Positions 26,253-35,255 of a stretch of DNA of 64,000 nucleotides are shown piece by piece. Under the pieces are notes generated by a model that saw only the letters and a program-made list of their open reading frames with translations, was not told where the DNA came from and did not search any database. Every line of letters starts with the position of its first letter. Positions within the stretch are counted from its first letter, which is position 1. The position numbers and the translations under genes are program-made. Source of the DNA: Streptomyces sp. H27-H5. GTDB taxonomy: Bacteria; Actinomycetota; Actinomycetes; Streptomycetales; Streptomycetaceae. Where the stretch lies: assembly GCF_026627505.1 (NCBI RefSeq), contig NZ_JAPNLK010000011.1:1-64000 (forward strand). Reading direction: 5' to 3'.

Positions 26253-28910
26253 GTGATCGAGCAGTACGTGTGGGATCTCCAAGAGATCGACGAGACGCGG
26301 ACCGCGGTCGTCGGCGGCAAGGGCGCGCACCTGGGTGGGCTGTCGCGGATCGAAGGCGTCCGCGTGCCGGGCGGCTTCTGCGTGACGACGAACGCCTTCC
26401 GGCGGATCATGGAGGAAGCGCCGTCGATCGCCGATCGGCTCGATGAACTGTCGCGCCTGAACCCGGACGACCGGGAGGCGGTCCGCACCCTCAGCGCGCG
26501 GATCCGCGAGGCCATCGAAGGGATCACCATCCCGGGAGACATCGCGACGGCGATCACTCGAGAGCTCGCCCGGAGCGGCGCGGAAGCCGCCTACGCCGTC
26601 CGCTCCAGCGCGACGGCGGAGGACCTGCCGACGGCCTCCTTCGCCGGCCAGCAGGACACGTACCTGAACGTCGTGGGGGAGACGGCGATCCTGCGGCACA
26701 TCAGCCGGTGTTGGGCCTCGCTGTTCACCGAGCGGGCCGTGACCTACCGGCGGCGCAACGGCATCGACGACCGTACCGTCGACATGGCCGTGGTCGTGCA
26801 GCGGATGGTCTTCCCGCAAGCGGCGGGCGTCCTGTTCACCGCCGACCCCGTCACGGGCAACCGGAAGGTCGCCACCGTCGACGCCGGCTTCGGCCTCGGC
26901 GAGGCCCTGGTCTCCGGCCTGGTGAACCCGGACGTCTTCACGGTGCGGGACGGCGAGGTCGTCGCCAAGACGATCGCCGCCAAACAGCGCGCCCTCCACG
27001 CCCTCCCCGCCGGCGGTACGCGGGAAGTGGCGATCGACCCGCGGCAGCAGGAACAACCGGCGCTGACCGACGCGCAGGTCGTGCGGCTGGTGCAGCTCGG
27101 ACGGCGGATCGAAGCGCACTTCGGCCGCCCGCAGGACATCGAATGGTGCCTGGTCGACGACGGCTTCGAGATCGTTCAGAGCCGGCCGATCACCACGCTG
27201 TTCCCCATCCCCGAGGCCGACGACCAGGAGAATCATCTCTACGTCTCCGTCGGCCATCAGCAGATGATGACCGACCCCATGAAGCCCTTGGGATTCTCCA
27301 TGTGGCAGCTGACGGCCATGGTGCCGATGCAGGAGGCGGGCGGGAGGCTGTTCGTCGACGTCACCCGCCGCATGGCCTCGCCCGCGAGCCGCGCGGCCCT
27401 CCTGGACATCATGGGGAAGGGCGACCCCCTGGTCAGGGACGCTCTGGAGACCGTCCTCGACCGCGACGATTTCGTACCGACGCTCCCGGACACGAGCCCC
27501 GGCGCGCCGCCGACCGGCCGTGCGTCCGCCCCGATCGCGAGCCCGCCCGAGAACCCGATCGAGACCGATCCGGCCGTCGTCACCGAGCTGATCGAACGCA
27601 GCCAGGTGTCCATCGCCGCCCTGGAACGCGACATCCGGACGAAGACCGGGCCGGCGCTGTTCGACTTCCTGCTGGAGGCCTTCGAGGAGCACAAGCGCGT
27701 CCTGAGCGACCCGTTGAGCATGCAGGCGATCATGGCGGGGATGGAGGCCACGTGGTGGCTCAACGACAAGCTGCAGAAGTGGCTGGGGGAGAAGAACGCG
27801 GCTGACACGCTGACCCTGTCCGCGCCCGACAACGTCGCGTCGGAGATGGGTCTGGCGCTGATGGACGTCGCCGACGTGATCCGCCCGTACCCGGAGGTCG
27901 TGACGTTCCTGCAAGGCGTCGAGGACGAGGGCTTCCTGGACGACCTGGCGAAACTCGCGGGCGGCACCGAAGCGCGCGAGGCCATCGAGGCCTACCTCGA
28001 CCGGTACGGCATGCGCTGCGTCGGCGAGATCGACATCACGAGGCCGCGTTGGCACGAGCGCCCCACCACGCTCGTTCCCGCGATCCTCGACAACGTCAGG
28101 AACTTCGAACCGGGCGCCGCCGCGCGGCGCTTCGAGCAGGGCCGGCAGAAGGCACTGAAGAAGGAACAGGACGTGCTGGCACGCTTGCGGACCCTGCCGG
28201 ACGGGGACCGCAAGGCCGACGAGACCAAGCGGATGATCGACCGCGTCCGAACCTTCATCGGATACCGGGAGTACCCGAAGTACGGCATCATCAGCCGCTA
28301 CTTCGTCTACAAACAAGCCCTGATGGAGGAAGCCGAGCGCCTCGTGCAGGCGAAGGTGCTTCCGGAGAAGGAGGACGTCTTCTTCCTCACCTTCCAGGAA
28401 CTGCACGCCGTCGTGCGCTCGAACCAGGGGGACGGGCAGTCCACCCGGGAACCTGTCCGGCAGTCCGTCCCGCAGCTCATTCGGGAGCGCAAGGACGCCT
28501 TCCGCTCGTACCAGGCGCTCACACCGCCCCGGGTCCTCACCTCGGACGGCGAGGCCGTCTCCGGGGCGTACCGGCGCGACGACGTGCCGGCCGGCGCCCT
28601 GGTCGGCCTGCCGGTCTCCGCCGGGACCATCGAGGGACGGGCCCGCGTCATCCTCGACATGGGGGATGCCGATCTCGAAGCGGGCGACATCCTGGTCACG
28701 ACGTTCACGGACCCCAGCTGGTCACCGCTGTTCGTCGGCATCGCGGGCCTGGTGACGGAAGTGGGCGGCCTGATGACCCATGGCGCGGTGATCGCCCGGG
28801 AGTACGGTCTGCCGGCCGTTGTGGGCGTGGCGCAGGCCACCCGGCTGATCCGGGACGGTCAGCGGATCCGCGTGCACGGAACCGACGGGTACATCGAGCT
28901 CCTGCCCTGA
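26253..28910 (+). CDS. rph: Rifamycin-inactivating phosphotransferase
   Basis: The 885-residue protein has the three-part plan of rifampin phosphotransferases: ATP-grasp-like domain (about 1-320, with VVGGKGAHLGGLSRIEGVRVP, YAVRSSATAEDLPTASFAGQQDT, MVFPQAAGVLFTADPVTGNR), a helical rifamycin-binding domain (about 330-770) and a swivelling phosphohistidine domain (GGLMTHGAVIAREYGLPAVVG, His843). It transfers the beta-phosphate of ATP to a rifamycin hydroxyl, giving resistance. GTG 26253 has GGAGG seven bases upstream. PEP synthase shares the end domains, but the middle domain, the length and the upstream RAE favour rph. Nothing looks truncated. Confidence 0.93.
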   Translation: MIEQYVWDLQEIDETRTAVVGGKGAHLGGLSRIEGVRVPGGFCVTTNAFRRIMEEAPSIADRLDELSRLNPDDREAVRTLSARIREAIEGITIPGDIATAITRELARSGAEAAYAVRSSATAEDLPTASFAGQQDTYLNVVGETAILRHISRCWASLFTERAVTYRRRNGIDDRTVDMAVVVQRMVFPQAAGVLFTADPVTGNRKVATVDAGFGLGEALVSGLVNPDVFTVRDGEVVAKTIAAKQRALHALPAGGTREVAIDPRQQEQPALTDAQVVRLVQLGRRIEAHFGRPQDIEWCLVDDGFEIVQSRPITTLFPIPEADDQENHLYVSVGHQQMMTDPMKPLGFSMWQLTAMVPMQEAGGRLFVDVTRRMASPASRAALLDIMGKGDPLVRDALETVLDRDDFVPTLPDTSPGAPPTGRASAPIASPPENPIETDPAVVTELIERSQVSIAALERDIRTKTGPALFDFLLEAFEEHKRVLSDPLSMQAIMAGMEATWWLNDKLQKWLGEKNAADTLTLSAPDNVASEMGLALMDVADVIRPYPEVVTFLQGVEDEGFLDDLAKLAGGTEAREAIEAYLDRYGMRCVGEIDITRPRWHERPTTLVPAILDNVRNFEPGAAARRFEQGRQKALKKEQDVLARLRTLPDGDRKADETKRMIDRVRTFIGYREYPKYGIISRYFVYKQALMEEAERLVQAKVLPEKEDVFFLTFQELHAVVRSNQGDGQSTREPVRQSVPQLIRERKDAFRSYQALTPPRVLTSDGEAVSGAYRRDDVPAGALVGLPVSAGTIEGRARVILDMGDADLEAGDILVTTFTDPSWSPLFVGIAGLVTEVGGLMTHGAVIAREYGLPAVVGVAQATRLIRDGQRIRVHGTDGYIELLP

Positions 28911-29107
28911 CCGACCGCGCCGAGAAGCGGCGTCCGTAGCGTCCGACCGAACCACCCGGCCGAGGTGCGGCGTGGGCTCCGCCTTCCCCCAGGGCAGAGC
29001 TCCGCCGTACCGGCCCCGACAGAGTAATGAGGCTGTGACCTGCGTCTGTTCAATCGACCCGCAGTGATCACCAGGCTTGCGGTACCACCTTCACCCGGGT
29101 CGGGTCG

Positions 29108-29536
29108 GTGGTGATGGAGTCCTGCACGGAGCCGTCCGGAGTCGGCCACCGCCTCGCCGCCATGATCGACGACAGCGCGGGCTGTGTCGGTGAGTAGACC
29201 GCCCTCTACAAGGACGACCGAGGGAACCAGTTCACCCTCGCCGTCTTCACGATGAAGGATCCGCGGGACACCCTGAGGATGGTGAGCGAACTGCCGATGG
29301 CCTTCGACGACTACCAGGTCGCCGTGCAGGTCCCACCCGCCGGATCCGGTCTGGCGACCCTGCCCGCGGACAGCGGACTCGTCCAGGGCTTCATGGGCAA
29401 CGGCCGGGTCATGTTGGTCGCCATGGGCCAATGGTCCGACGGCCGCACCGCCGCCTTCCAGACCCTCGTGGACCGCATGCAACCGCTCCAAGACGAGGTC
29501 TCGCGCATGATCGGCGCCCACGAGCAGGCCGGCTGA
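29108..29536 (+). pseudogene. Hypothetical (possibly exported) protein gene with an in-frame stop
   Basis: The intact downstream part (29,252-29,536) reads MKDPRDTLRMVSELPMAF ... SRMIGAHEQAG. In the same frame upstream there is coding-like sequence (VVMESCTEPSGVGHRLAAMI, DDSAGCVGE), then a TAG at 29195-29197, then TALYKDDRGNQFTLAVF. So one nonsense codon splits an otherwise smooth frame. No clear start or signal peptide was found and the family is unknown. A sequencing error is the alternative. Confidence 0.5.
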
Positions 29537-29591
29537 GCCTCCGTCAGGGATGTCGGGACCAGGCCGGCCGCAGCCAAAGCCCCGGTGGCGA

Positions 29592-30014
29592 TCAGGGTCC
29601 GGTCGGGGTGATCTCGGCGATCAGGGCCTCGACCCGGGCCTTGATCTCGTCGCGGATCGGGCGGACGGCCTCGACGCCCTGGCCTGCCGGGTCGTCGAGT
29701 TTCCAGTCGAGGTAGCGCGTGCCGGGGAAGACAGGGCAGGTGTCGCCGCAGCCCATGGTGATGACGACGTCGGAGGCTCGTACGGCGTCGACGGTCAGCA
29801 CCTTCGGTGCCTGGGCGGAGATGTCGATGCCCACCTCCGACATCGCGGCGACGGCGGCCGGGTTCACGCCGGCGGCGGGAGCGGAGCCGGCGGAGCGGAC
29901 CTCGGCCCGGTCCCCGGCGAGGTGGGCGAGCCAGGCCGCGGCCATCTGCGAGCGGCCGGCGTTGTGGACGCACACGAAGAGCACCGACGGCTTCGGGGTG
30001 GGGCTGTCAGACAC
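29592..30014 (-). CDS. arsC: Arsenate reductase (low-molecular-weight phosphatase type)
   Basis: The 140-residue protein has the P-loop [15 protein letters not shown] near residue 15, the block [42 protein letters not shown] and a C-terminal helix. These are the marks of thioredoxin- or mycothiol-coupled arsenate reductases, which reduce arsenate to arsenite for export. Catalytic Cys and Asp are present. The GTG start overlaps the end of the broken acr3 (GTGTCTGA). The gene itself looks intact, but its exporter and regulator are damaged. Confidence 0.92.
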   Translation of the reverse strand: MSDSPTPKPSVLFVCVHNAGRSQMAAAWLAHLAGDRAEVRSAGSAPAAGVNPAAVAAMSEVGIDISAQAPKVLTVDAVRASDVVITMGCGDTCPVFPGTRYLDWKLDDPAGQGVEAVRPIRDEIKARVEALIAEITPTGP

Positions 30015-30559
30015 GGGCGGGTCCTTTCCGGGTGGCGGCCTGCTCGGCTGCCAGGGCGTCGGTGGGGAAGAAGCGACGGGCGGCGAACGCGACGTGGACC
30101 AGGCCGATGAGGACGGGTACCTCGATCAGCGGGCCGACGACGTTCCAGGTTGAGCAGGCCGGGCAGGACGGACAGGTAGAACCAGCCGAGCAGGCTGAAC
30201 GCGAGCGCCTGGAAGACGGAGTTGAGGGCGACGAGGACGGCGGCGGCTTCGCGGTCGCCGCAGGCGAGGTCGTTCCAGATGACGACCATGGCGATGCAGC
30301 GGGCGAGACCGACGATGATCAGGCCGGTGCGGTACTCGGGCAGGTCCGGCAGGAACGCCCACGCGAGGACGAACATCAGCGCCGGGCCGACGATCCAGTT
30401 CAGCAGCAGCGAGGTCAGCAACAGGCGCCGGCCGCGGGTGACGGTGTCGAGGCGGTCGTAACGGACCTTGGCCAGGACCGGGTACATCATCACCAGCAAG
30501 CCGAGGGCGATCGGCAGCGAGACCCCGGTGACTGTCACCGCCGCGGGCTCCGTGGTCAC
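30007..30559 (-). pseudogene. acr3: Arsenite efflux transporter Acr3, internally deleted
   Basis: The first part is a normal Acr3 start: [68 protein letters not shown] and [10 protein letters not shown]. Directly after LPGLLNL the sequence jumps, in another frame, to [26 protein letters not shown], which is the normal C-terminal end of the family. About 150-180 residues, including most later helices, are missing at a junction near 30,145-30,150. The product would be a frameshifted stub, so arsenite export from this locus is lost. Confidence 0.85.
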
Positions 30560-30589
30560 GAAGCGGCCGCCGCGGAGCGGTCTCGGTGT

Positions 30590-30880
30590 CGACCGGTTCC
30601 GTCGCGGAGGAGGTCTCGGCGTCGACCGGCTCGGTGGGGCGGGTCAGGACGGCGGCGAGGCGGTCGGTGGTCTCGGGGACGAGCCGGTAGTAGACCCAGG
30701 TGCCGCGCCGCTCGGAGTCGATCAGCCCGGCCTGCTTCAGCAGCTTCAGGTGGTGGGAGATCGTCGGCTGCGACAGCTCGAAGGCCGGGGTCAGGTCGCA
30801 GACGCAGATCTCGCCGCCGGCCCGTGAGGCGATCATCGACAGGGCCGGATGCGGACCGGATCGCCGAGGGCCTTGGAGAG
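30590..30880 (-). pseudogene. arsR: ArsR-family repressor remnant (5' truncated, frameshifted)
   Basis: The winged-helix part is clear: GEICVCDLTPAFELSQPTISHHLKLLKQAGLIDSERRGTWVYYRLVPE, including the CVCD metal-binding motif. Just upstream, LSKALGDPVRIR lies in a different frame from LSMIASRAGGE, so a base is missing near 30,845. Everything before LSKALGDP is lost at about 30,880, where a plus-strand kinase tail begins. The 3' end is also unclear, running into acr3. Confidence 0.8.
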
Positions 30881-31352
30881 CGTCGACCTCTCCCTCCTCG
30901 CCGAAGAAGCCGCCGAAACACTGCTTCCCCTCGCCGAACGGCGCCGGATCACGCTCGACGTCACCGGCGGGGCGGCCCACACCAGCGGCTCCGCGGAACT
31001 CTTGCTGCGGATGGTGACGAACCTCGTCCAGAACGCCATCGTCCACAACATCCCCGCCGGCGGCACCGTGACGGTCCACACCGAGGCGGACGACGACGCG
31101 AGCGTGCTGCGGGTGGAGAACTCGGGCAGTCGACTCCCACCGGATCTGGTACCGACCCTCACCGAACCCTTCCAGCGGGGAACGTCACGCGTACGCACGG
31201 ACGAGCACGCCGGCGTCGGCCTCGGCCTGGCCATCGTGGACAGCGTCGTCCGCGCTCACGCCGGAACCCTCGACCTCGCACCGCGCCCTGCCGGCGGTCT
31301 GCTCGTCACGGTCCGGCTCCCCGGCACGCCGCAGGCCGCTCCGCCTCGCTGA
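30881..31352 (+). pseudogene. Sensor histidine kinase, C-terminal ATPase remnant
   Basis: The sequence starts abruptly with VDLSLLAEEAAETLLPLAERRRI and holds a complete HATPase domain: N box LRMVTNLVQNAIVHN, G1 DASVLRVENSGS, F box and GVGLGLAIVDSVVRAH. The membrane, HAMP and phospho-His parts are missing. An ATG at 30849 exists in frame, but it lies in sequence belonging to arsR on the other strand. The junction therefore joins two divergent genes that both lost their 5' ends. Confidence 0.8.
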
Positions 31353-31574
31353 GCGGACGGGGGAGGGGAGCGCCGCACTGCTCCCGATGGCGACGGTCGC
31401 CGTCACCGGCGGCCACATCCCGCCTCACCTTGGCCGCGTCTCGCCGCACTTCGCCGCATGGGCAGGCCGCCGTGCGCATGGAACAGCCGGCGGCGGACAC
31501 ACGTATGCCAACTGGCCTGAACACAACAGAAGTCGGGGCGGCCGGCCCCACGCGTACCGAGGGAGCGAGACGTC

Positions 31575-31766
31575 ATGCCGCTGACATTCCGCAAGAGTTT
31601 CAGGATCCTGCCCGGCGTCCGGCTCAACATCAACCGCAAGTCGTGGTCGATCACCACCGGCGGCGGCAAGCACGGTCCCCGCCACACCCACAGCAGCACC
31701 GGACGTCGTACGACCTCGGTGGACCTGCCCGGCCCCTTCGGCTGGCGCAAGACCACCCGCGGCTGA
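31575..31766 (+). CDS. DUF4236 family small protein
   Basis: The 63-residue protein follows the DUF4236 pattern: MPLTFRKSFRILPGVRLNIN, RKSWSITTGG, then TSVDLPGPFGWRKT. Function is unknown; members are small basic proteins. It has a ribosome-like GGGAGCGAG upstream of the ATG. A strong hairpin terminator follows 24 bp after its stop. Confidence 0.85.
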   Translation: MPLTFRKSFRILPGVRLNINRKSWSITTGGGKHGPRHTHSSTGRRTTSVDLPGPFGWRKTTRG

Positions 31767-31789
31767 TCCGCGGGGTGCGCGCCGCGTCC

Positions 31790-31824
31790 AAGGAACCCCC
31801 GGCCGGACAGGCCGGGGGTTCCTT
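31790..31824. terminator. Perfect 15-bp stem-loop terminator
   Basis: AAGGAACCCCCGGCC (31790-31804), loop GGACA, and GGCCGGGGGTTCCTT (31810-31824) form a perfect stem. It lies between the DUF4236 gene and the convergent oleate hydratase remnant and could end transcription from both sides. Confidence 0.9.
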
Positions 31825-31894
31825 CTGTGGAGGGCGCGCCGGAGAGCTCGAAGCCCCCGAAGCCCTTGGAGCTTCCGAAGCGGCCTTCGGTCGG

Positions 31895-32520
31895 TCAGTG
31901 GCGGTGCATGGTCTGGAGGGCCTCGACCAGGACCTTGGGGCTGTGTCGTCCCTTGTAGACGGGCGGGGGCTGCTTGTCGAGCTTGAGGAGTCCGGCCACC
32001 GCGGTCCAGGCGGTGCGCACGGGGTACTCGACGGTGAAGACCACGTCGTCGGGGACTTCCGCGTACTGGCCGATGAAGGCGAGGTTGGTGGAGCCTCGGG
32101 GGACGACCTGGGGGCGGTCACCACGGCGGCGGACCAGGAACTGGCTGGTGATGTACGGCATCAGTGCCGGGATCACGATCGAGTTGTCCACGATCTGGTC
32201 CCCGGCCTCGCCGAACGGCAGATGCCCCGTCACCTCCCGGAGGATCTCGCGACCCCTGCACTCGCGCATCGGCTTCCCGACGTGCTCCCCTTCCCGGTGG
32301 GGGAAGAGGGCGTAGCCCCACCACGCGAAGGTGTCCTCCGGCTGCTCGCGGAAGTGGGGCTGGTGATTGAGGACGATGGTCAGCAGCCAGTTGGAGTCCT
32401 TGAAGGTGATCAGGCCACCCTTGCCCGCCTCGCTCCCGGAGAACTTCTCCATCAGCCTGAAGAAGGTGGATCTCGAACATGCGCCCGCCGCGCATCGTGT
32501 AACCGGTCTCCGGCGAGCCG
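31895..32520 (-). pseudogene. Oleate hydratase remnant with an internal deletion
   Basis: The long frame (31,895-32,452) is the C-terminal third of oleate hydratase: GGLITFKDSNWLLTIVLNHQPHF, FAWWGYALFPHREGEHVGKPMRECRGREIL, IPALMPYITSQFL, NLAFIGQYAEVPDDVVFTVEYPVRTAWTAV and PPPVYKGRHSPKVL. Upstream, in another frame, ETGYTMRGGRMFEIH is the block normally found near residue 100 of this FAD enzyme. About 250 residues between the two are missing (junction near 32,455-32,470) and so is the true 5' end. The enzyme would add water to oleate; this copy cannot. Confidence 0.8.
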
Positions 32521-32600
32521 AGGCCGCTCCTCGCCCTGCGGTGACCGATGCCCGGGCATCGGTCAGGGGGCGACGAGCGGCCGGAGCGGGGCCGGAGCGG

Positions 32601-33296
32601 TCAGCGGCTGCTGCCGCCGGTGGCTTGGTTCAGCATGCGGGTCAATCGGACGGCGAAGAACGCCGCCGCGGCCGCCGCGACGATGTTCAGGACCGCCGCC
32701 GCCATCCCGAGGTTCACCGAGGTGAGGAGCGCGTCGAGCTCCTCGGCGCGCTGGTGGCTCAGATTCGCGTACCAGCCGAGCAGGATCGAGCCGGCGAAGG
32801 ACCCCCACCACAGGTTCACCGGCCAGAAGGAGGTGCCGGCCGGGCCCGCGGAGGGCGTCGCCCGGGTGCCGGCGCTCCACATGTCGACGGCGATGCGGTA
32901 GGGCATCCAGAAGCCGGCCACGGGTACGAACCAGGCTCCGATCGCCCAGCCCGGCCCCTTCCCGAACTGGTCCGGGGCCAGTGCGCCGGCGTTGCGGCGC
33001 ATCCGGTGGAACCAGGTGATGAAGGCGGCCGCACACGCCGCGAGTCCGACCACGTGGATCTGGTCGTAGACGAGGAACAGGCGGTCGGCCTGGTCCAGCC
33101 GGTCCTGGGAGACGAAGGCGAAGCCCCCGTCGCCCTCCACATCGGCGTGAAGTCGGGCGCCGACGAAGAGGGAGAAGAGGTCCCCGGCCGCGACGACCGC
33201 CAGCAGGACACAAACCCCCACGACCAGAACCCGCGAAGTACCGGGGCTCCGTACGGCAATCGGCGGGCGTGGACGGAGAACGCCGGAAGACGTCAT
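32601..33296 (-). CDS. DUF4328 family membrane protein
   Basis: The 231-residue protein has about six membrane helices and the DUF4328 hallmarks AAFITWFHRMRRNAGAL and FGKGPGWAIGAWFVPVAGFWMPYRIAVDMWSAG. Function is unknown. It stands between two decayed genes but is itself full length. GTG/ATG choice: ATG 33296, with no strong ribosome site. Confidence 0.85.
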   Translation of the reverse strand: MTSSGVLRPRPPIAVRSPGTSRVLVVGVCVLLAVVAAGDLFSLFVGARLHADVEGDGGFAFVSQDRLDQADRLFLVYDQIHVVGLAACAAAFITWFHRMRRNAGALAPDQFGKGPGWAIGAWFVPVAGFWMPYRIAVDMWSAGTRATPSAGPAGTSFWPVNLWWGSFAGSILLGWYANLSHQRAEELDALLTSVNLGMAAAVLNIVAAAAAAFFAVRLTRMLNQATGGSSR

Positions 33297-33447
33297 GACG
33301 GTTGAACCCCCACGGGCAAGAAGTGGAAACGGCCCGCGGATGTGCGTGCAGAGGGGAAAGTACGCCGGCGCGGGCCCGCTCGTCCATGGGGAATCCCCTG
33401 CTCCGCTACCCGGGGGAGTGGTCCATGAGCTGACGGAAGGAGTTTCG

Positions 33448-33610
33448 TCAGTCGCGGGGGCGCGGTGATCGGGTTTCGGTCGTGGGGGTCTGCCGGCCGA
33501 GTACGGCGGTGGCCCGTTCGAGGACGATCACCTCCTGGTACGCGCTGTCGAGCACGGTTCGACCCTCGTGGGTCAGGTGGGCGAGGAGGACCTGAGGCGG
33601 GTACTTCCCG
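33448..33610 (-). pseudogene. MarR-like regulator, C-terminal remnant
   Basis: On the minus strand a short frame reads VLLAHLTHEGRTVLDSAYQEVIVLERATAVLG, like the last wing and dimerisation helix of MarR-type regulators (LTxEGRxVLD). The helix-turn-helix part is missing; at about 33,605 the sequence switches to the plus-strand quinone reductase fragment. The piece is short, so the family call is moderate. Confidence 0.5.
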
Positions 33611-34255
33611 GTGCCTCGGCCCTTCGTACCCGGCTTCGAGGCGGCAGGGCGTGTCATCTCGGTCGGCGAAGGAGTCGACGTCGAACTCCTGGACCGGCCG
33701 GTGACCGTACTGATCAGCGGAGGCGCCTACGCCGAGGTGGTGCTCGCGCTCGCCGCGCTGGTCTTCGACGCCACGGGCGTGGACCCGCGAACCGCCGCCG
33801 GGCTCGGCTGGGCCGCCCCCACGGCCTACGACCTGATCAACATGGTCGCCCGCGTCCGCGCCGGTGACAGCGTCCGTTCCGGTTCCGGATTCCCCGCCGG
33901 TCGCCGCGTCATGGACTACGGGGACTCCGACATCACCACGGGGTTCGGCAACTGCACCGAAGCCACCTGGAACACGTGCGCGGAGCTGAAGAAGGGCGCC
34001 GGGGACCGGGCCGCCGGACGGTTGGCCGCCACGCTGTCCTGGACGACCACCTACAACGACCCCTGGTATGTCGACAAACTGCTGGGTGACGCGCGTGTGG
34101 ACGGCATCATCGCCGGCTACGGCGCCTTCACCGGAGTGCGCGAGTACGACGACAGCTGGCAATGCGCGAACTCCATCAACCTCATCCGCGACTGGGTGAA
34201 CCGCCACGGTTCCACCCACCGCATGGCCACCAGCGCGGATCGCCTCTTCAGGTAG
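33611..34255 (+). pseudogene. Chimeric ORF: quinone oxidoreductase fragment joined to the tail of an unrelated protein
   Basis: The 214-codon frame has two unlike parts. Residues 1-90 (PFVPGFEAAGRVISVGEGVDVELL, then AYAEVVLALAALVFDATGVDPRTAAGLGWAAPTAYDLI) come from the middle of a zinc-type NADPH:quinone reductase, missing its first 50-60 residues. From about residue 92 the sequence changes to MDYGDSDITTGFGNCTEATWNTC, WYVDKLLGDARVDGIIAGYG and INLIRDWVNRHGSTHRMATSADRLF. That looks like the end of a secreted TIM-barrel phosphodiesterase-like protein; this second identity is weak. The fusion most likely arose by deletion and by chance kept one frame. Confidence 0.6.
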
Positions 34256-34407
34256 GGGACAACCGGGCCGGGGCCAGGGCTGCCCTGAGCCGCATGATCC
34301 TGCGAGACGGTCAACCGGGCCCCGTCTCCCTCCGCTTGGTTGTCCAGAGGCGCCGATCTCGTCGAACTGGCACCGTGACCACTTCACCCGTGCGAGAGGC
34401 GAGGAAG

Positions 34408-35181
34408 ATGATCGAGAACGTGATGCCGAACGAGACGACGATCCCGTTGATGCCGTGCGCGTCGGTGCCGGAAACCCTGGAGTTCTACCGATGCCTCGGG
34501 TCCGAGGTCGTACACGAGCAGACCCGGCCGTACGTCTACCTGGCCCTCTCCTACCGGGGCTTCCAGGTCCATTTCGGCAAGGCCCCCGCCCACCTGGACC
34601 CGGCGCGGGAGGACGGTGGTGGCTGCCTGGTGCTGGTCGACGAAGTCGCCCCGTATCACGCCGCTTTCACTGCCGCCATGCGTGCGACGCACGGCAAGGT
34701 CCTGGGATCCGGGCGCCCCCGGATCACCCGCTACCGCGCGGGAGCGAGCCGGTTCACCCTGATCGACCCCTCGGGCAACTCCCTCATCTTCATCCAGCGC
34801 GACGAGCCCGCCACGTTGGAGTACGGCGGATCGAAGTCCCTCCGAGGTCTGGCCCGCGCCGTCGACAACGCCCGCGTCCTCATCGAGTTCAAGAACGACG
34901 ACCACCTCGCCCACCGCGTCCTGACCACCGGCCTGGCCCGCCACGGCGAGAACGCCGACGACCTCGACACGGCGAAGGCACTCGCGATGCTGATCGAAAT
35001 AGCCACCACCCTCGGCCGTCCCGAGGAGACCGCCCCTTGGCGTGAGCGACTCGCCCGCATACCGCTCGACCCCGACCAGCGCCACCAGGTGGAAGCGATG
35101 CTGCGTAGCACCGAGCATGCCGCGCCGCTCGATCGGCCGGAACCCGTCCAAAAGCCCGTGGAGGAGGAAGCCGGCTCCTGA
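34408..35181 (+). CDS. VOC/glyoxalase-superfamily protein with a C-terminal helical extension
   Basis: The first about 130 of 257 residues form a VOC domain (TIPLMPCASVPETLEFYRCLGSEVVHEQ, YVYLALSYRGFQVHF, SRFTLIDPSGNSLIFIQRDE). A helical segment follows (RGLARAVDNARVLIEFKNDDHLAHRVL), resembling a TPR-like repeat, with an acidic tail. Bleomycin-resistance-type proteins share this VOC fold, but metal-ligand positions are not clear enough to assign activity. GAGGA lies just before ATG 34408; ATG 34423 is an alternative. Confidence 0.8.
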   Translation: MIENVMPNETTIPLMPCASVPETLEFYRCLGSEVVHEQTRPYVYLALSYRGFQVHFGKAPAHLDPAREDGGGCLVLVDEVAPYHAAFTAAMRATHGKVLGSGRPRITRYRAGASRFTLIDPSGNSLIFIQRDEPATLEYGGSKSLRGLARAVDNARVLIEFKNDDHLAHRVLTTGLARHGENADDLDTAKALAMLIEIATTLGRPEETAPWRERLARIPLDPDQRHQVEAMLRSTEHAAPLDRPEPVQKPVEEEAGS

Positions 35182-35255
35182 GCGTGCGGATCTCCCTCCG
35201 GTCACGCGGAGTCCACTGATCCACCCCGCCGGCCGCACTTCGGTGTGGTCGCCGG

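Noticed and set aside
29807..32725. 972-codon open frame on the plus strand across the ars region
   Set aside because: The residues are low-complexity Arg/Pro/Gly, with no family likeness, and the recognisable genes lie on other frames.
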